Below, piece after piece: positions 44,458-52,619 of a DNA stretch of 64,000 nucleotides. The first letter of the stretch is position 1, and every line of letters starts with the position of its first letter. The translations under genes were made by a program, and so were the position numbers. The stretch is from contig NZ_MLJJ01000019.1 of assembly GCF_002095575.1 (NCBI RefSeq), positions 30,171-94,170 on the forward strand, in the 5' to 3' direction. The notes under the pieces are model-generated. The model was not told the origin of the DNA. It did no database searches and worked only from the letters and a program-made list of their open reading frames with translations. This DNA comes from Pantoea septica (GTDB lineage Bacteria; Pseudomonadota; Gammaproteobacteria; Enterobacterales; Enterobacteriaceae).

Positions 44458-44545
44458 GCACCTCATCCCTGAGGTGCGCCCGTAAACGGGCCAACGCTTC
44501 GCGTTGTTCAAAAACGCTCCCGGCGTTTTTGTCCTGTCGCGGGAC
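44458..44545. repeat. Array of five back-to-back hairpins
   Basis: Contiguous stem-loops with almost no spacing: GCACCTCA/TGAGGTGC (44458-44477), GCCCGT/ACGGGC (44478-44491), CAACGC/GCGTTG (44492-44506), AAAAACGC/GCGTTTTT (44510-44530) and GTCC/GGAC (44531-44545). The first four are perfect. The layout is like palindromic repetitive extragenic elements; whether it recurs elsewhere in the genome cannot be seen here. Confidence 0.75.
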
Positions 44546-44640
44546 GCTTTGCTCTTCGGGCCATGTCACCCGCGTTTCAAGTTTGTTAGCTGCCTGATAG
44601 AACATACTGACCGCCTGACGTGCGCTCTTCGACACTTGCC

Positions 44641-45318
44641 TTAATGGAAGTTATGTCCCACTTCCAGCACGCCGTTAATCACAAACTGCACGCCCATACA
44701 GACCAGCAAAAAGCCCATCAGGCGCGAGATCGCCTCGATGCCGCCTTTCCCCACCAGCTTCATAATGCTGCCTGAACTGCGCAGCGCCACCCACAGGATC
44801 ACCGCCACCAGCAGAAAGGTGAGCGGGGGGGCGGCGGCAATCACCCATGCGGGAAAATCGACGCCGCTTTTTATCGTGGAGGCGGAGCTGATAATCATCG
44901 CGATGGTGCCGGGACCGGCGGTGCTCGGCATCGCCAGCGGCACAAAGGCGATATTGACCGGCTCCTGACGCGCGTCGCTGTTCTCCAGCTCATCCTGCTT
45001 GTGCTGCGCCTCCACCGAATGGCCAGCCGGCTGCGCGGGAAACAGCATGCGAAAGCCGATAAAGGCGACGATCAGCCCGCCCGCGATGCGCAGGCCGGGA
45101 ATCGAGATGCCGAAGGTGTTGAGCACCGCGTTGCCCGCGTACCAGGCCACCATCATAATGGCGAACACATAGATAGAGGCCTGAAGCGCCTGACGGTTGC
45201 GCTCGCTGAAGTTCATCTCGCCCGCCAGCCCTAAAAACAGCGCCACGGTGGTGAGCGGGTTGGCGAGCGGCAGCAGCACGATCAGCCCTAATCCCACCGC
45301 TTCTAATAACGCCTGCAT
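44641..45318 (-). CDS. marC: MarC family inner-membrane protein
   Basis: A 225-residue polytopic membrane protein (about six helices) close to E. coli Mar[41 protein letters not shown] and [20 protein letters not shown]. Once tied to multiple antibiotic resistance; the actual function is unknown. It is not accompanied by marRAB here. Confidence 0.94.
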   Translation of the reverse strand: MQALLEAVGLGLIVLLPLANPLTTVALFLGLAGEMNFSERNRQALQASIYVFAIMMVAWYAGNAVLNTFGISIPGLRIAGGLIVAFIGFRMLFPAQPAGHSVEAQHKQDELENSDARQEPVNIAFVPLAMPSTAGPGTIAMIISSASTIKSGVDFPAWVIAAAPPLTFLLVAVILWVALRSSGSIMKLVGKGGIEAISRLMGFLLVCMGVQFVINGVLEVGHNFH

Positions 45319-45341
45319 ATGCGTCCTCTTCTGTCGCGGGA

Positions 45342-45977
45342 TTAGTGTTTAGGCCGTTCCATCGCTTCCAGCAGCTCCGGGAAAAAATCTTCCAGCAGCT
45401 CGGGCGTCATTAGCTCCGGATAGCGCATCAGGTGCTCGCGGATGCGTTCGCTCAGCTCCGGGATCAGGCTCTGCGCGGCGGCGAGCGCGGTGATCTTTTT
45501 CTGCTTCACCAGGCGCAGCACGTCATCCGGCAGGCTGTCTTCGTCATCTTCCTCTTCCACCTCTTCCAGCGCGTCGAGATCGTCGAACATATCGAGCAGC
45601 GCCTCAATCTGCGGCGTGCGCGACACATACTGTTCCGGCTTCTCCTCTTCCAGATAGCGCAGCAGCGCGCGCACTGGCGTGCCGTCCGGCGTGGCGGGCG
45701 GGGAGGAGGTGAACCACTCCAGCATCAGATGGGTGCTGACGCGATGAACGTGATAGCCGTTATCCACCAGCTCGTCGGCGAGGATATCGGCGGTATCGTG
45801 CTCAAGCAGGCAAATATGGGTGCGATTCGGCGTGAACTGTTCCAGCCACTGATAGATCTCTTCAATAACCGCATCGTCGTACTGAAAGTTTTTGCTCAGA
45901 TAGCTGCCGTCCGGCTGGTGCACGGTCGCGAAAATGAGATCGGGATCGAAGTAAATCGCAATGTTGATGCCTTTCAT
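45342..45977 (-). CDS. Unknown acidic protein, possibly RNase H-like N-terminus
   Basis: I do not recognise this 211-residue protein. The N-terminal half ([41 protein letters not shown]) has the beta-strand and Asp/Glu pattern of the RNase H-like domain seen in IS110-type transposases, but this is only a visual resemblance. The middle is strongly acidic ([15 protein letters not shown]) and the C-terminus is helical. It stands alone between marC and the AhpD-like gene. Confidence 0.75.
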   Translation of the reverse strand: MKGINIAIYFDPDLIFATVHQPDGSYLSKNFQYDDAVIEEIYQWLEQFTPNRTHICLLEHDTADILADELVDNGYHVHRVSTHLMLEWFTSSPPATPDGTPVRALLRYLEEEKPEQYVSRTPQIEALLDMFDDLDALEEVEEEDDEDSLPDDVLRLVKQKKITALAAAQSLIPELSERIREHLMRYPELMTPELLEDFFPELLEAMERPKH

Positions 45978-46071
45978 GCGTGCTGTCCTTTGTAGTGCAA
46001 AACTTCACTATAGCCTCAGGGCGCGCAGAAAAACATGGGGCGGCCAGCAGCCTGTGCTGCTGGCGATAAAA

Positions 46072-46551
46072 TTAATGGAGTTCAGCGCGGTCCAGCCCGT
46101 ATGCGCTGTCGAGCGCGCCCGGCGCCATCTGCGACAGGATCTGCAGGCGGTTCCAGCTGTTGATCGCCGCGATGGTAAAGGCCAGCTCGCTGATCTCCAC
46201 CTCTGAGAAGTGCTCGCGCAGCTCGCAGTAGAGCGCCTCGCTGACGCCCTGTTCGCCGATGCGCGTCAGGGCCTCGGTCAGCGCCAGCGCCGCTTTCTCC
46301 CGCGCGCTAAACAGCGGCGACTCGCGCCAGATGGCGACGTGATGCAGACGCAGCTCGCGCTCGCCGTGCAGCTTCGCCTCCTTCACGTGCATATCAAGGC
46401 AGAACGCGCAGTGGTTGAGCTGTGAGGCGCGGATATCCACCAGATGCTTTAGCGTGGCGTCCAGCGAGGTTTTGCGTAGCGCCATGGAGAGATCGCCCAG
46501 GGATTTTGCCAGCGCCGGAACGGTTTTAAAGTGGTTAACGCGTGACGTCAT
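46072..46551 (-). CDS. Carboxymuconolactone decarboxylase/AhpD-like protein
   Basis: A 159-residue all-helical protein with the AhpD-type redox motif CAFC in HCAFCLDMHVKEAKLHGE and the conserved FTIAAINSWNRLQI. Likely an alkylhydroperoxidase-type antioxidant. The ATG at 46551 (MTSRVNHFKTVPAL) follows AGAGGAAAAG; the longer frame runs across the promoter region. It is divergent from a MocR regulator 115 bp away, which is the probable controller. Confidence 0.88.
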   Translation of the reverse strand: MTSRVNHFKTVPALAKSLGDLSMALRKTSLDATLKHLVDIRASQLNHCAFCLDMHVKEAKLHGERELRLHHVAIWRESPLFSAREKAALALTEALTRIGEQGVSEALYCELREHFSEVEISELAFTIAAINSWNRLQILSQMAPGALDSAYGLDRAELH

Positions 46552-46666
46552 GATCTTTTCCTCTTGCAGAACGGTAGATGGAGAGCGGTTAAAAGCTGGA
46601 TGCATCATAGCCTTCCATGTCAGAGTAAAAAGGGCCATAAAACGTGAAAACAGGTAGGACATAGCG

Positions 46667-48052
46667 GTGGGGTACAGAGAGATTTATGCGCGCTATCGCC
46701 AGCAGATCCAGATGGGCGTGCTGAAGCCGGGCGACCGCGTGCCGGCGATCCGCGTGCTGGCCAGCGAGCTGCGCGTGGCGCGCAAAACGGTGGAGGCTGC
46801 CTATGAAATTCTGATCGGCGAGGGCTACTTCGTCAGCCAGGGCGCGAAGGGCACGCGCGTCAATCCCGCGCTTGCGCCTGTCGCTAAAGAAGGGCCGATT
46901 TGGCAACCAGAGGAGAGCGACCTGCCGCTGCGCGTTGAGCCGCGGGAGAGCAAAGGGGAGATGCGGCTCGGCATTCCGTCGCTGGACGCCTTTCCGCTGA
47001 AGAAGTGGCTGCTGATTGCCGGCAAAGCGGCGCGCAGCCTGCGGCCGGATGAGATGCTGATGCCGCCGGTGATGGGCTACACGCCGCTGCGCGAGGCGAT
47101 CGCCAGCTACCTCAACATCTCGCGCGGGCTCGACTGTCAGCCGGAGCAGATCTTTATCACCAGCGGCTACCGTGCCAACCTGCGGCTGATTCTGGCGGTG
47201 CTGGCGCAGGCGGGCGACAAGGTGCTGTTTGAGGATCCCGGCTACTTCTTCGGGCAGAAGCTGCTGAAGCGGATCGCGCCCAACCTGCACTATGTGCCGG
47301 TCGATCGCGATGGGATCGACGTCGATCATCTGCTGCGCCATCACGCAGACGCGCGCTTTGCGGTGGTGACGCCGACCCATCAGAGCCCGCTGGCGGTAAC
47401 GCTGTCGCTGCCGCGCAAGCATCAGCTGCTGGCGTGGGCGCAGGAGAACGAGAGCTGGATTATCGAGGATGACTATGACGGGGAGTTTCACTACACGCGC
47501 AAGGTGATCCCGGCGTTAAAAAGCCTCGATACGCACGACCGGGTGATCTACACCGGCACCTTCAGTAAAACCATCATGCCCGCGATGCGTATCGGCTATC
47601 TGGTGATGCCGAAAGCGACATTGGCGCGCTTCCGCGAGCTGGGCGAGATTCTGGAGAACGGCCTGCCGCTGCTGCCCCAGAAAATCCTCGCGCAGTTTCT
47701 CAGCGAAGGGCACTTCTATCGGCACATCAAAAAGATGCGCATTCTCTACCAGCAGCGGCGGCGCATGATGCTCGACGCGCTGCAGGCCTGCTTCCCGGAT
47801 CTGTTTGAGTATCAGGTCTCCGACGGCGGCATGCATATCGTCGCCTTTCTGCGGCGCGGCATTCAGGATGCGGCGCTGGCAGAGGTGTGGCAGCGTCATC
47901 AGCTGCGCGTGCTGCCGCTCTCCGGATGGTATATGCAGACGCAGAAGCGCTACGGGCTGGTGATTGGCTATACCACTATTCGGTCGTATGAGCAGGCGCT
48001 GGCGCTGCTGCAGGGCGTGGAGGAGGAGACGAGAAGAGTGATGGCGCGTTAG
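46667..48052 (+). CDS. MocR-type regulator (GntR HTH fused to PLP aminotransferase fold)
   Basis: A 461-residue regulator: winged HTH of the GntR family at residues 1-65 (LKPGDRVPAIRVLASELRVARKTVEAAYE), then a fold-type I aminotransferase-like domain with the PLP lysine in YTGTFSKTIMP. The start is GTG at 46667; a stop lies in frame just upstream, so it cannot be longer. Divergent from the AhpD-like gene. The effector is unknown. Confidence 0.92.
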   Translation: MGYREIYARYRQQIQMGVLKPGDRVPAIRVLASELRVARKTVEAAYEILIGEGYFVSQGAKGTRVNPALAPVAKEGPIWQPEESDLPLRVEPRESKGEMRLGIPSLDAFPLKKWLLIAGKAARSLRPDEMLMPPVMGYTPLREAIASYLNISRGLDCQPEQIFITSGYRANLRLILAVLAQAGDKVLFEDPGYFFGQKLLKRIAPNLHYVPVDRDGIDVDHLLRHHADARFAVVTPTHQSPLAVTLSLPRKHQLLAWAQENESWIIEDDYDGEFHYTRKVIPALKSLDTHDRVIYTGTFSKTIMPAMRIGYLVMPKATLARFRELGEILENGLPLLPQKILAQFLSEGHFYRHIKKMRILYQQRRRMMLDALQACFPDLFEYQVSDGGMHIVAFLRRGIQDAALAEVWQRHQLRVLPLSGWYMQTQKRYGLVIGYTTIRSYEQALALLQGVEEETRRVMAR

Positions 48053-48073
48053 GGGCGTGAAGGAATAAAGAGA

Positions 48074-48095
48074 GGCGCGAGGGACAGCTCGCGCC
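48074..48095. terminator. Hairpin between the MocR gene and yjjA
   Basis: GGCGCGAG / CTCGCGCC with a 6-base loop. On the minus strand it is followed by TCTCTTTATT, fitting a terminator for yjjA; it also lies 20 bp after the convergent MocR gene. Confidence 0.7.
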
Positions 48096-48109
48096 CGTAC
48101 AGCGGCGGC

Positions 48110-48631
48110 TTACATGCCGATGTATTTTTTGCCCTGCTTCAATACGACGTCGCAGGCTTTGGTTTTCAGCTTCTCGCCCATCGGCGAGTTGCTCAGGCTT
48201 TGCAGGTTCAGCTGCTGGCCGTTGCCGGTATTAAGCAGGCCGGCGATGCCCTGCTGGTAGTCGGTGCTCTGCGTCTGTGCCGTCTGGGTGCTCAGGCCGA
48301 GCTTGTCCAGCACCTGCTCTTTCACCGACTTCACGTTGTTATCCACCACGTTGTGCTGCACGCAGTACTGCATCACGCCTGCGGCGTTGGTCATGCTGTT
48401 GGCGCTGACCGCCTTGTCGCCGCCGTTCAGCAGGCCCGTCAGCGAGCCGAGCGACAGCCCGCCGTTCTGCGCGTTGCTGTTGGTCGCGCTAGTGTTGCTG
48501 TTGTTCTGCTGGCTGAGCTGCGACGCCGCGCTGCTCAGCTGATCCTGCCAGCTTGCCGCCGATGCGCTGCCTGCCAGCAGCAGCGCGCTGAACCCTATCC
48601 CCAAAATCGTGCCTTGTGTGGCTTTATTCAT
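48110..48631 (-). CDS. yjjA: DUF2501 family secreted protein YjjA
   Basis: A 173-residue exported protein with signal peptide ending GSASA-ASWQDQL. A low-complexity Ser/Asn/Gln linker follows (about 34-56), then the conserved DUF2501 C-terminal domain (VMQYCVQHNVVDNNVKSVKEQ; KLKTKACDVVLKQGKKY, two cysteines). Function unknown. E. coli YjjA has the same plan. Confidence 0.85.
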   Translation of the reverse strand: MNKATQGTILGIGFSALLLAGSASAASWQDQLSSAASQLSQQNNSNTSATNSNAQNGGLSLGSLTGLLNGGDKAVSANSMTNAAGVMQYCVQHNVVDNNVKSVKEQVLDKLGLSTQTAQTQSTDYQQGIAGLLNTGNGQQLNLQSLSNSPMGEKLKTKACDVVLKQGKKYIGM

Positions 48632-48836
48632 CTCAACCTCATTTTCTGTGTATCCCGCGCGCGATGCGTTGCTGCGCCAGTTTTGCTAAGAGGAATCTGA
48701 AGTGGGAAAGTTCCGAGTGCGGGAGGGGAGAAGGTTGGAATCGGAGGATTCTGTAGGGGAAGGGTTGGGGCGGGAAGGGGATTGAAGAGCTATGGCGCTT
48801 TTTTGGACGTTTAGCGCGCAGGGAAGGTGATTCCGG

Positions 48837-48864
48837 TTGCGCGGCTGGTGGGTAAGGGTATAAT
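48837..48864 (+). promoter_or_regulatory. Promoter of the tRNA-Leu gene
   Basis: TTGCGC (48837-48842) and a perfect TATAAT (48859-48864) are 16 bp apart, about 28 bp upstream of the mature tRNA 5' end. Confidence 0.75.
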
Positions 48865-48891
48865 CCTCAACGTTTTCCGCATCCCTTCCGT

Positions 48892-48976
48892 GCCGGAGTG
48901 GCGAAATCGGTAGACGCAGTTGATTCAAAATCAACCGTAGAAATACGTGCCGGTTCGAGTCCGGCCTTCGGCACCA
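48892..48976 (+). tRNA. leuX: tRNA-Leu (anticodon CAA)
   Basis: An 85-nt type II tRNA with encoded CCA. Acceptor arms GCCGGAG / CTTCGGC (one G-U) close. Anticodon stem GTTGA/TCAAC holds loop TTCAAAA with anticodon CAA at 48926-48928. The T-arm is CCGGTTCGAGTCCGG. It is nearly identical to E. coli leuX, a classic integration hotspot, and is followed by an integrase gene and foreign DNA. Confidence 0.97.
48957..48976 (+). other. Probable attL: 3' end of leuX as integration site
   Basis: P4-type integrases recombine within tRNA 3' ends and recreate the tRNA. The tRNA is intact, the integrase starts 200 bp downstream and composition changes here. The matching attR copy must lie beyond 64000, so the exact core cannot be defined. 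Confidence 0.6.
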
Positions 48977-48989
48977 TCGGAACATCAAT

Positions 48990-49013
48990 AGACGTCAACG
49001 GACGTCTTTTTTT
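48990..49013 (+). terminator. leuX terminator
   Basis: AGACGTC / GACGTCT with AACG loop, followed by a run of T residues, 14 bp after the tRNA. Confidence 0.9.
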
Positions 49014-49098
49014 GTGCCTGAAATCCAGTCCCCGTAAGGCTTAGCCCCGCTTTTCAGTCAACCGACGTCAATCTGAGTTACCCCACATCAACATGCTT

Positions 49099-49150
49099 GT
49101 GAGTATAGAACCGAGTATATATGTTGGTTCGATAATGCTTATATACTCAC
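49099..49150. repeat. GAGTATA repeats in the integrase promoter region
   Basis: GTGAGTATA (49099-49107) is inversely repeated as TATACTCAC (49142-49150), with another GAGTATA at 49113-49119. The set lies 26-77 bp upstream of the integrase ATG. It may be an operator for integrase autorepression or arm-type binding sites. Confidence 0.55.
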
Positions 49151-49175
49151 GGCAGCATATGGAAGGAATACCATC

Positions 49176-50432
49176 ATGGCCCTGACTGATACCAAGGTAC
49201 GTTCGGCAAAAACTGAAGCAAAGGAATACTCGCTAGTAGACGGCGATGGCATGTTTTTGTTGATACACCCTAACGGCTCCAAATATTGGCGTTTCCGCTT
49301 TCGCTTTGGCGGCAAGCAACATCTGATGGCATTTGGTGTTTACCCCGAAACGTCACTGGCCGATGCTCGTCAAAAGAGGGAAGAGGCCAGGAGGCTTGTT
49401 GCTGCCGGTGTCGATCCTCGTGAGCATAGGCGTGCAGTAAAAGAAGAACAGGCTAAAGAGGTCATCACATTTGAATCTGTTGCCAGAGACTGGCATGCCA
49501 GCAATCAAAAGTGGTCTGAGTCGCATAGTGGGCGTGTTCTTAAAAGTCTGGAAGATAATCTGTTCGATGCGATTGGTAAGCGGAATATCGCTGAGTTAAA
49601 AACCAGAGATTTACTTATTCCCATCAAAGCCGTAGAGATGTCTGGACGTCTTGAGGTGGCGGCACGTCTACAACAACGAACTACAGCAATTATGCGATTT
49701 GCCGTGCAAAGTGGTTTAATCGATTACAACCCTGCACAAGAGATCGCTGGAGCGGTTGCTACAGCAAAACGGCAACATCGCGCTGCGCTAGAACTTAATC
49801 GTATTCCTGAACTACTTCATCGTATCGACACATATACCGGCAGACCACTAACACGCTTAGCTGTTGAGCTGACGTTGTTAGTCTTCATTCGATCTAGCGA
49901 GTTACGTTTTGCTCGTTGGTCAGAAGTAGATTTCGAAACGGCCATGTGGACTATTCCAGGTGAGCGTGAACTGCTGGAAGGCGTTAAACATTCTCAGCGT
50001 GGTTCGAAGATGCGGACTCCACATCTTGTTCCCTTGTCGCGGCAAGCCTTAACTATCCTGGAAAAGATTGAAAGCATGAATGGGAATCGAGAGCTGATCT
50101 TTGTTGGTGATCATGATCCGCGTAAACCCATGAGTGAGAACACGGTGAACAAGGCTTTGCGAGTGATGGGCTATGATACAAAAACGGAAGTCTGTGGGCA
50201 TGGTTTCAGGACCATGGCTTGCAGTTCTCTGATTGAGTCAGGATTGTGGTCGAGGGATGCGGTGGAGCGGCAGATGAGTCACCAGGAACGTAACTCTGTG
50301 CGCGCGGCTTACATTCATAAGGCCGAGCATCTGGGGGAGCGGAGGCTAATGGTGCAGTGGTGGGCGGATTATCTGGATGCGAATCGGGAGAAGGGTGTTA
50401 GTCCTTTTGATTTTGCTAAAGTAAATAAGTAA
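49176..50432 (+). CDS. int: P4-type tyrosine recombinase/integrase
   Basis: A 418-residue integrase. The N-terminal DUF4102 arm-binding domain (TKVRSAKTEAKEYSLVDGDGMFLLIHPNG) is followed by a core-binding domain and a catalytic domain. Catalytic residues are visible: R in IRSSELRFARW, HGFR, the histidine region MSHQERNSVR and the tyrosine in RAAYIHKAEHL. GGAAGGA precedes the ATG by 8 bases. It is directed away from leuX into the island, the usual arrangement, and should excise and integrate the island at the tRNA. Confidence 0.95.
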   Translation: MALTDTKVRSAKTEAKEYSLVDGDGMFLLIHPNGSKYWRFRFRFGGKQHLMAFGVYPETSLADARQKREEARRLVAAGVDPREHRRAVKEEQAKEVITFESVARDWHASNQKWSESHSGRVLKSLEDNLFDAIGKRNIAELKTRDLLIPIKAVEMSGRLEVAARLQQRTTAIMRFAVQSGLIDYNPAQEIAGAVATAKRQHRAALELNRIPELLHRIDTYTGRPLTRLAVELTLLVFIRSSELRFARWSEVDFETAMWTIPGERELLEGVKHSQRGSKMRTPHLVPLSRQALTILEKIESMNGNRELIFVGDHDPRKPMSENTVNKALRVMGYDTKTEVCGHGFRTMACSSLIESGLWSRDAVERQMSHQERNSVRAAYIHKAEHLGERRLMVQWWADYLDANREKGVSPFDFAKVNK

Positions 50433-50433
50433 A

Positions 50434-50465
50434 TGTGTCCGGGTAGCAACTGCTACCCGGACACA
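50434..50465. terminator. Long hairpin after the integrase
   Basis: A perfect 15-bp stem (TGTGTCCGGGTAGCA with its complement) around AC, starting 2 bp after the integrase stop and followed by TTTAATT. Probable terminator. Confidence 0.8.
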
Positions 50466-50504
50466 TTTAATTGAATTGGAACATTAAATTTTTGGGCTAA
50501 AAAG

Positions 50505-50807
50505 ATGAAGATTCTTAATACATACGAAGATAAAGATGAAGCAGAAAACGCATTAACTAAAATATCTGGAGAGAAGAGATTAGCTAGCGAGCGTGATAGC
50601 ACAATCGTTATTTATAATCTCTTTGGTACGCCATCATGGGGGAATTTCTATAAACTAGGTATGTTTAACCTTCCTGAACTGCAGGGAATATTGGAACTAC
50701 GTAAAGCAGGGCAACCTGTTGATGTAGCGAAGCATAATGAATACATTAAGACGCTCGGCTATGTTGCTCGTACATTTGATTTATCCATTCCAAAACATTG
50801 GTTGTGA
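50505..50807 (+). CDS. Hypothetical 100-residue protein of the island
   Basis: Not recognised. It starts MKILNTYEDKDEAENALTKI and ends LSIPKHWL; mixed alpha/beta character, no membrane segment, no helix-turn-helix I can see, so not an evident AlpA-type excisionase. It has a terminator-like hairpin on each side and so is a stand-alone transcript. Its place between integrase and defence operon suggests cargo or mobility-related function, unproven. Confidence 0.65.
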   Translation: MKILNTYEDKDEAENALTKISGEKRLASERDSTIVIYNLFGTPSWGNFYKLGMFNLPELQGILELRKAGQPVDVAKHNEYIKTLGYVARTFDLSIPKHWL

Positions 50808-50809
50808 AA

Positions 50810-50829
50810 AAGGCCGGTTAACCGGCCTT
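50810..50829. terminator. Palindromic hairpin after the small ORF
   Basis: AAGGCCGG / CCGGCCTT around TTAA, 3 bp after the stop codon, followed by GTTATTG. Likely terminator, weak T tract. Confidence 0.65.
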
Positions 50830-51114
50830 GTTATTGCAATCTAAACAATCGCATGTTTCATGTGTCTGTAGTATATTTTTTTTGGCTTTAATAACTTAGG
50901 TGTATTAATTGAACATTGTTATGTCTAACGTTGAATTCTTATTGGGGTGGTATATAAATGAATCATCCTTGTTCGGTCATGGTTTATTGTGAATGATAAA
51001 GAGAAATCAAAGCTGTGTAAGAAGTGAATTGTTATTTCAATTAAATTTTTATAGTGGTTGGTTTATTGAAAGCTCATTATTTCAAAGATGAACGTTCTAT
51101 TTTTATCTGGCTGC

Positions 51115-51157
51115 ACATACGTGGTTAGTTTCCTAAAGGTATACTAACCATGTATGT
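51115..51157 (-). repeat. Inverted repeat downstream of the BREX operon
   Basis: ACATACGTGGTTAGT and ACTAACCATGTATGT pair with one wobble over 15 bp, with a 13-base loop, about 35 bp past the last brx stop codon. There is no T tract, so it may protect the operon mRNA 3' end or be a Rho-independent terminator of poor quality. Confidence 0.6.
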
Positions 51158-51192
51158 GATAGATGTGATGTTAAAATTCAACAAAATTATCA

Positions 51193-51900
51193 TCATAGGA
51201 AAATAATGGCATCATTAGCTTGGTGATGAACATCTATTCGTATATTAGACGATAATTTGTTTTCATTAAAGTTTATTTCGAAGGGGAACCAGGCTGGGTC
51301 ATTAATAATAGCAGACATGCTTTTGCTTGAGTTTCCTTGAGCCCTTACTGATACTTCAGTCAGCCAAGCGATAACGTTATCGTACTTAATCACAATTGAT
51401 TTTCGCAACTGGTATGTGCCTGATTTAGGGTTGGATAATAATTCTAAATTTATTAAGGTTCGAACAACAAATTGCATACAGCGCTTGATAGTTGAAGTAT
51501 CCCCATAGCTTTCAGTAATGCGTTGTTCTAATTGATTGTAAATGAATAAACCTTCATGCTTGGTCATTCTACCAATTTGTACTACGATATTATAAAAGAA
51601 GGGGTATTTAACAAGCATCATTCCCCAGTGAATAGCTATATTTATTTCGCTGTGTTCAATGAGCAATTTACAGGCGTCGGAATGAAATGCTTTGGGTACC
51701 GATTTTGATTCTGCATCCCAAATACCAAAAAGAAGATTTCTAGTTTTATCTTGCGATACTTTACTGTCAAAACTAGGGGCAAGTAAGCTATCAATTTTAT
51801 TTTTTAATGCCTGCCCGTGAATCCCATTCGCCGACCAGGATGCGGTTTGAACAAGCCAATTCATCTCTAAATGCCGATTGAATCCAATAATGGGTTTCAT
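51193..51900 (-). CDS. Second BrxA-like protein (diverged paralogue of the upstream brxA)
   Basis: A 235-residue protein that aligns end to end with the neighbouring 238-residue BrxA. Both share FxRHxExxWLxQTxxW near the N-terminus, RNLLxxIW, IHWGM (about residue 90), xIGR, an SYGDT / LYGET pair and VVRTLINLELL / VLRTMIELGVI. It overlaps the preceding gene by ATGA, so it is part of the BREX operon. BrxA is a small DNA-binding DUF1819 protein needed for BREX function in type 1 systems. Type 3 operons normally have one; the second copy's role is unknown. Confidence 0.8.
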   Translation of the reverse strand: MKPIIGFNRHLEMNWLVQTASWSANGIHGQALKNKIDSLLAPSFDSKVSQDKTRNLLFGIWDAESKSVPKAFHSDACKLLIEHSEINIAIHWGMMLVKYPFFYNIVVQIGRMTKHEGLFIYNQLEQRITESYGDTSTIKRCMQFVVRTLINLELLSNPKSGTYQLRKSIVIKYDNVIAWLTEVSVRAQGNSSKSMSAIINDPAWFPFEINFNENKLSSNIRIDVHHQANDAIIFL

Positions 51901-52613
51901 GAGTAAAGATTCCTTTTGAAAACGACTATTGAGTTTCCTTGCTGCAAGTATTCAAATGTTGATATATCAAGTGTATTTAAGTTGATATCAATTTGAAATG
52001 GGAAGAACACTTGATCAGCTAATACTTCATCAAGACTAATGCTAACTTTGTTCAATGAAATCATAGCAGCTGTAGTTAACCAATTTGCGATATGGTTGCT
52101 AACTTTTTCTTGAATTGGAACGATCGAATATGATGTCAGTTTATTACTTCTGTCTATCACCCCTAACTCGATCATAGTCCTTAAAACAGCACTTAGTGCT
52201 CTACTGGTTGCTTGTGTCTCGCCATATAACATACTCATTCGGCGAAATACTTGAGAAAAGGTAAATGCGTCATTTAGCCTAGCTTGTCGGCCGATAAAAC
52301 GAGCAACCTCAGCAAAGAAAGGTTTTTTTGCGGTTAACATTCCCCAGTGAATAGGTAATGAAGATGCATCAATCTCTTGATGTAATTGAATGCCTGTCTC
52401 AAAAAAAACATCTTTATTTTTTGGTCGCATCCAAATTGAGGTTAATAAATTTCGAGCTTTGCGTCGATTTTCTTTAGTCGCTATATACGTACTAAGGAAT
52501 ACTTCCAAGTTTTTATTTAATTGCACACTATCTGCTTCGCTAGCAACCCAGCGGAGCGTTTGTTCAAGCCACTCTTTCTCGATATGGCGGCAGAAACCTG
52601 GAGTTTTAATCAT
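51897..52613 (-). CDS. brxA: BrxA (DUF1819) of a type 3 BREX system
   Basis: A 238-residue protein in the place where type 3 BREX operons carry brxA, directly after pglZ (6 bp gap). Conserved segments are GFCRHIEKEWLEQTLRWVA, ARNLLTSIW, LPIHWGMLTAKKPFF, FIGRQARLND and RMSMLYGETQATSRAL. The family has a helical, winged-helix-containing fold; DNA binding is known for a type 1 homologue. Assignment to brxA rests on operon position and family look rather than a search. Confidence 0.8.
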   Translation of the reverse strand: MIKTPGFCRHIEKEWLEQTLRWVASEADSVQLNKNLEVFLSTYIATKENRRKARNLLTSIWMRPKNKDVFFETGIQLHQEIDASSLPIHWGMLTAKKPFFAEVARFIGRQARLNDAFTFSQVFRRMSMLYGETQATSRALSAVLRTMIELGVIDRSNKLTSYSIVPIQEKVSNHIANWLTTAAMISLNKVSISLDEVLADQVFFPFQIDINLNTLDISTFEYLQQGNSIVVFKRNLYS

Positions 52614-52619
52614 AACTAA

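Larger units (their letters stand above)
44308..44640. other. Convergent intergenic region with terminator and hairpin array
   Basis: No convincing gene. It holds the gluconate operon terminator, then the hairpin array at 44458-44545, and it separates the converging cytochrome c and marC genes. A 70-codon minus-strand frame (44423-44635) runs through the hairpins and has no similarity I recognise. Confidence 0.7.
50808..51192. other. 385-bp AT-rich gap between the small ORF and the BREX operon 3' end
   Basis: No gene seen. It holds a palindrome after the small ORF (50810-50829) and the inverted repeat at 51115-51157. Otherwise it is featureless AT-rich DNA. Confidence 0.65.

Noticed and set aside
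44423..44635. Minus-strand frame of 70 codons
   Set aside because: It reads through the hairpin array; its residues reflect the palindromes and not a protein family.
48686..48988. Minus-strand frame of 100 codons overlapping leuX
   Set aside because: It runs through the complete tRNA gene and its promoter on the other strand; no ribosome binding site.
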